This document shows, in pieces, positions 62,375 to 64,000 of a stretch of 64,000 nucleotides of DNA; position 1 is the first letter of the stretch, and each line of letters begins with the position of its first letter. The position numbers and the translations under genes are program-made. Under the pieces are notes generated by a model that made no database searches, was not told where the DNA came from, and saw only the letters and a list, made by a program, of their open reading frames with translations. Source of the stretch: Arthrobacter sp. TMP15 (GTDB lineage Bacteria; Actinomycetota; Actinomycetes; Actinomycetales; Micrococcaceae). The stretch covers positions 248,001-312,000 of the forward strand of contig NZ_CP154262.1 in NCBI RefSeq assembly GCF_039529835.1. The letters are read 5' to 3'.

Positions 62375-64000
62375 GTGCGCTCTTTTCCTTACAAATCCGC
62401 TAAAAAACCGAATCTGAGCTCCCCTGGCCGTTATCTTCTGTGGTTGGCTGGCGCTCAGCGTGGGACCCTCTTGATTGGCATCGTGTACGGCTCCATTTGG
62501 ACTGTTTGCCAAGCGCTGACTCCCTATGTACTGGGTCAGGCGATTGACCAGGGCATTCTGCCCGGCAACTTCGCCCGCCTCTCTACCTGGGTGGGCGTAT
62601 TGGTTGCGTTGACAATCGTGCAGTCCATCTCCGCTACCTTGCGTCACCGCGCAGCCGTGAGTAATTGGTTGCAGGCCGCGTACCGTTCCGCCCAAGTGGT
62701 GGGTTACAAGGTGACCCGCAGTGGAGATGCGTTGCCGCAAAAATTCTCCACGGGGGAAGTGGTCTCCACTTGTGCCTCCGATGCCATGCGCATTGGGGAG
62801 ATCTTTGACGTGGCCGCGCGCTTGGCCGGTTCCGTGGTGGGCTACCTGCTGGTCTCCTTTTTGGTCTTCCAATCATCGTGGCAGTTGGGATTGGTGGTGT
62901 TATTTGGTGTGCCGCTATGCGGTGCCGCACTGATGTTCGTGATCCGGCCTTTGCAAAGGCGTCAAAAGGAACAGCGTGAGGCCGCCGGCCAGATGACTGC
63001 CTTGGGCGCAGACACCGTAACGGGCCTGCGCGTTTTGCGGGGCATTGGCGGGGAGCACATCTTCGTTCAGCGTTACAGGGAGCGTTCACGTACTACGCAG
63101 CTGGCGGGTAATAAGGTGGCGTATTCGCTGGCCGATTTGGATGCTGCGCAGGTCTTGGTGGTTGGCGTGTTCAGCGTGGCCTTCACCTGGATCGGCGCCC
63201 TGCAGGCATTATCCGGACAAATCGACACCGGCCAGCTCGTGGCTCTTTATGGGTACGCGGTATTCCTGGTGTCCCCCATCCGCACCGCAGCCGATGCAGT
63301 TTCGCGTTTTATTCGCGCCCAAGTGGGAGCCCGGCGCATCATTGATGTTTTGGCCACCCCTTCTGCCGTGCACGACGTCGAGGCTACAGTGCCGGCCCCC
63401 TTCGCACCGAGCGCTTTGTTCGATTCGGCAACGGGGGTGGTGATTGCACCAGGTACGCTAACCGCCGTCGTCTCCGGCGATCCTGCCCAGTCAGCAAATC
63501 TAGCCCGGCGGCTTGGCCGGTTTGAGGATGCGGTGTTGCGTGAGGCGGAGGTGCGCTGGGGTGCCGAAGCGCTGCACCTGATGCCGCTGCGTGAGGTCCG
63601 CTCACGGATCGTTGTCTCTGATGCTGAGCCGCAGTTATTCACCGGAACGCTGCGGGAGGAACTGGATCCTACGGGAAAGCATACCGATGCCCAGATCATG
63701 GATGCCATTGAGGTAGCTAGTGCCCATGACGTATTTGATGGTCTGGACAACGGACTAGATGACGAAGTGACGGAGAAAGGACGCGGTTTCTCCGGCGGGC
63801 AGCGCCAACGTTTAACTTTGGCGCGCGCAGTGCTGACAGAAGCGGAAGTGCTGGTGCTGATTGAACCGACCAGTGCCGTTGATGCGCACACCGAATCCCG
63901 GATCGCCACGGCCCTGCAACGCACTCGCGGGGTACCTGAGAACACCACAGTGGTGGTCAGTGTTAGCCCGCTGCTACTGGGCGCTATGGATACTGTGGTG
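62375..64000 (+). CDS. ABC exporter half-transporter with degenerate nucleotide site (partial)
   Basis: The frame runs from GTG 62375 (AGAAGG upstream) past the window end; 542 codons are visible. An N-terminal permease domain with about six helices (to residue 310) precedes an ATPase domain. The signature GFSGGQRQRLTLARAVL (about 470) is intact. The Walker A region reads VVSGDPAQSAN, lacking the GxxGxGKS lysine, and Walker B reads VLVLIEPTSAVD, with Ile replacing the aspartate. Such a degenerate half usually pairs with a canonical partner, expected just downstream. Substrate unknown. Confidence 0.85.
   Translation, partial: MRSFPYKSAKKPNLSSPGRYLLWLAGAQRGTLLIGIVYGSIWTVCQALTPYVLGQAIDQGILPGNFARLSTWVGVLVALTIVQSISATLRHRAAVSNWLQAAYRSAQVVGYKVTRSGDALPQKFSTGEVVSTCASDAMRIGEIFDVAARLAGSVVGYLLVSFLVFQSSWQLGLVVLFGVPLCGAALMFVIRPLQRRQKEQREAAGQMTALGADTVTGLRVLRGIGGEHIFVQRYRERSRTTQLAGNKVAYSLADLDAAQVLVVGVFSVAFTWIGALQALSGQIDTGQLVALYGYAVFLVSPIRTAADAVSRFIRAQVGARRIIDVLATPSAVHDVEATVPAPFAPSALFDSATGVVIAPGTLTAVVSGDPAQSANLARRLGRFEDAVLREAEVRWGAEALHLMPLREVRSRIVVSDAEPQLFTGTLREELDPTGKHTDAQIMDAIEVASAHDVFDGLDNGLDDEVTEKGRGFSGGQRQRLTLARAVLTEAEVLVLIEPTSAVDAHTESRIATALQRTRGVPENTTVVVSVSPLLLGAMDTVV

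Noticed and set aside
62135-62872. 245-codon minus-strand frame over the start of the ABC exporter
   Set aside because: The plus-strand frame has clear ABC permease and ATPase motifs and runs to the window end; the minus frame has none.

Overview
The window looks like a chromosomal segment of a high-G+C Gram-positive bacterium (Actinomycetota), most likely an Arthrobacter-like member of the Micrococcaceae. The support is the gene order. About 1.4-29.7 kb follows the order known from Mycobacterium tuberculosis Rv3646c-Rv3677c: Crp, MarP protease, acetyl-CoA synthetase, Nth, CoA-pyrophosphatase, Ssd, a tad pilus locus, an Rv3649-type helicase and topoisomerase I. About 29.9-55.3 kb follows parts of Rv0496-Rv0529: Ppx/GppA, TIM-barrel protein, ProC, BldC, the tiny ribosomal protein bS22, a HAD phosphatase, glutaredoxin, phosphoglycerate mutase-like protein and the TlpA-CcdA-ResB-CcsB cytochrome c maturation set. 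No tRNA, rRNA, CRISPR array, insertion sequence or prophage was seen.

Layout. 0-1.3 kb: end of a metallo-beta-lactamase-fold gene and a KAS III-like condensing enzyme. 1.4-6.1 kb: Crp, MarP, AroQ and AcsA, with a Crp-type site upstream of acsA. 6.4-11.1 kb: a linker-rich membrane protein, Nth, a Nudix enzyme and a Pol I-like polymerase. 11.2-17.1 kb: a tightly overlapping ssd-tadABC-pilin locus. 17.2-29.8 kb: helicase, GNAT, TrhO, a 57-bp tandem array, a WYL regulator with a large palindromic operator, a methyltransferase, MgtC/SapB and TopA. 29.9-36.8 kb: Ppx-TIM-ProC, an Ogt-sigma-Ogt operon and a Trk/Ktr potassium system. 36.9-45 kb: AcuC, an ArsR-type regulator, GdhA, a DUF1961 protein, DadA, a decayed Gfo/Idh/MocA gene and DAHP synthase behind an aromatic leader peptide. 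45-55.3 kb: BldC, bS22, Rex, membrane proteins, YceI and cytochrome c maturation. 55.4-64 kb: accessory metabolism, with a DoxX-like protein, a trimethylamine monooxygenase, an ABC-F protein, OsmC, GntR with ACC deaminase, and the start of an ABC exporter.

How the genes fit together. Central carbon and nitrogen control (Crp, AcsA, GdhA, ProC, DadA, AcuC) and redox control (Rex, TlpA/CcdA, OsmC) sit with DNA repair functions (Nth, two Ogt proteins with a sigma factor, a Pol I-like polymerase and an MrfA/Rv3649-type helicase). ACC deaminase, trimethylamine monooxygenase and DUF1961 are compatible with life on plants or in soil. The most interesting non-coding signals are four identical 57-bp repeats directly after trhO, a 28-bp perfect inverted repeat after rex, the aromatic leader and attenuator before aroF, and three operator-like palindromes (before the WYL/VOC pair, the DoxX gene and acdS).
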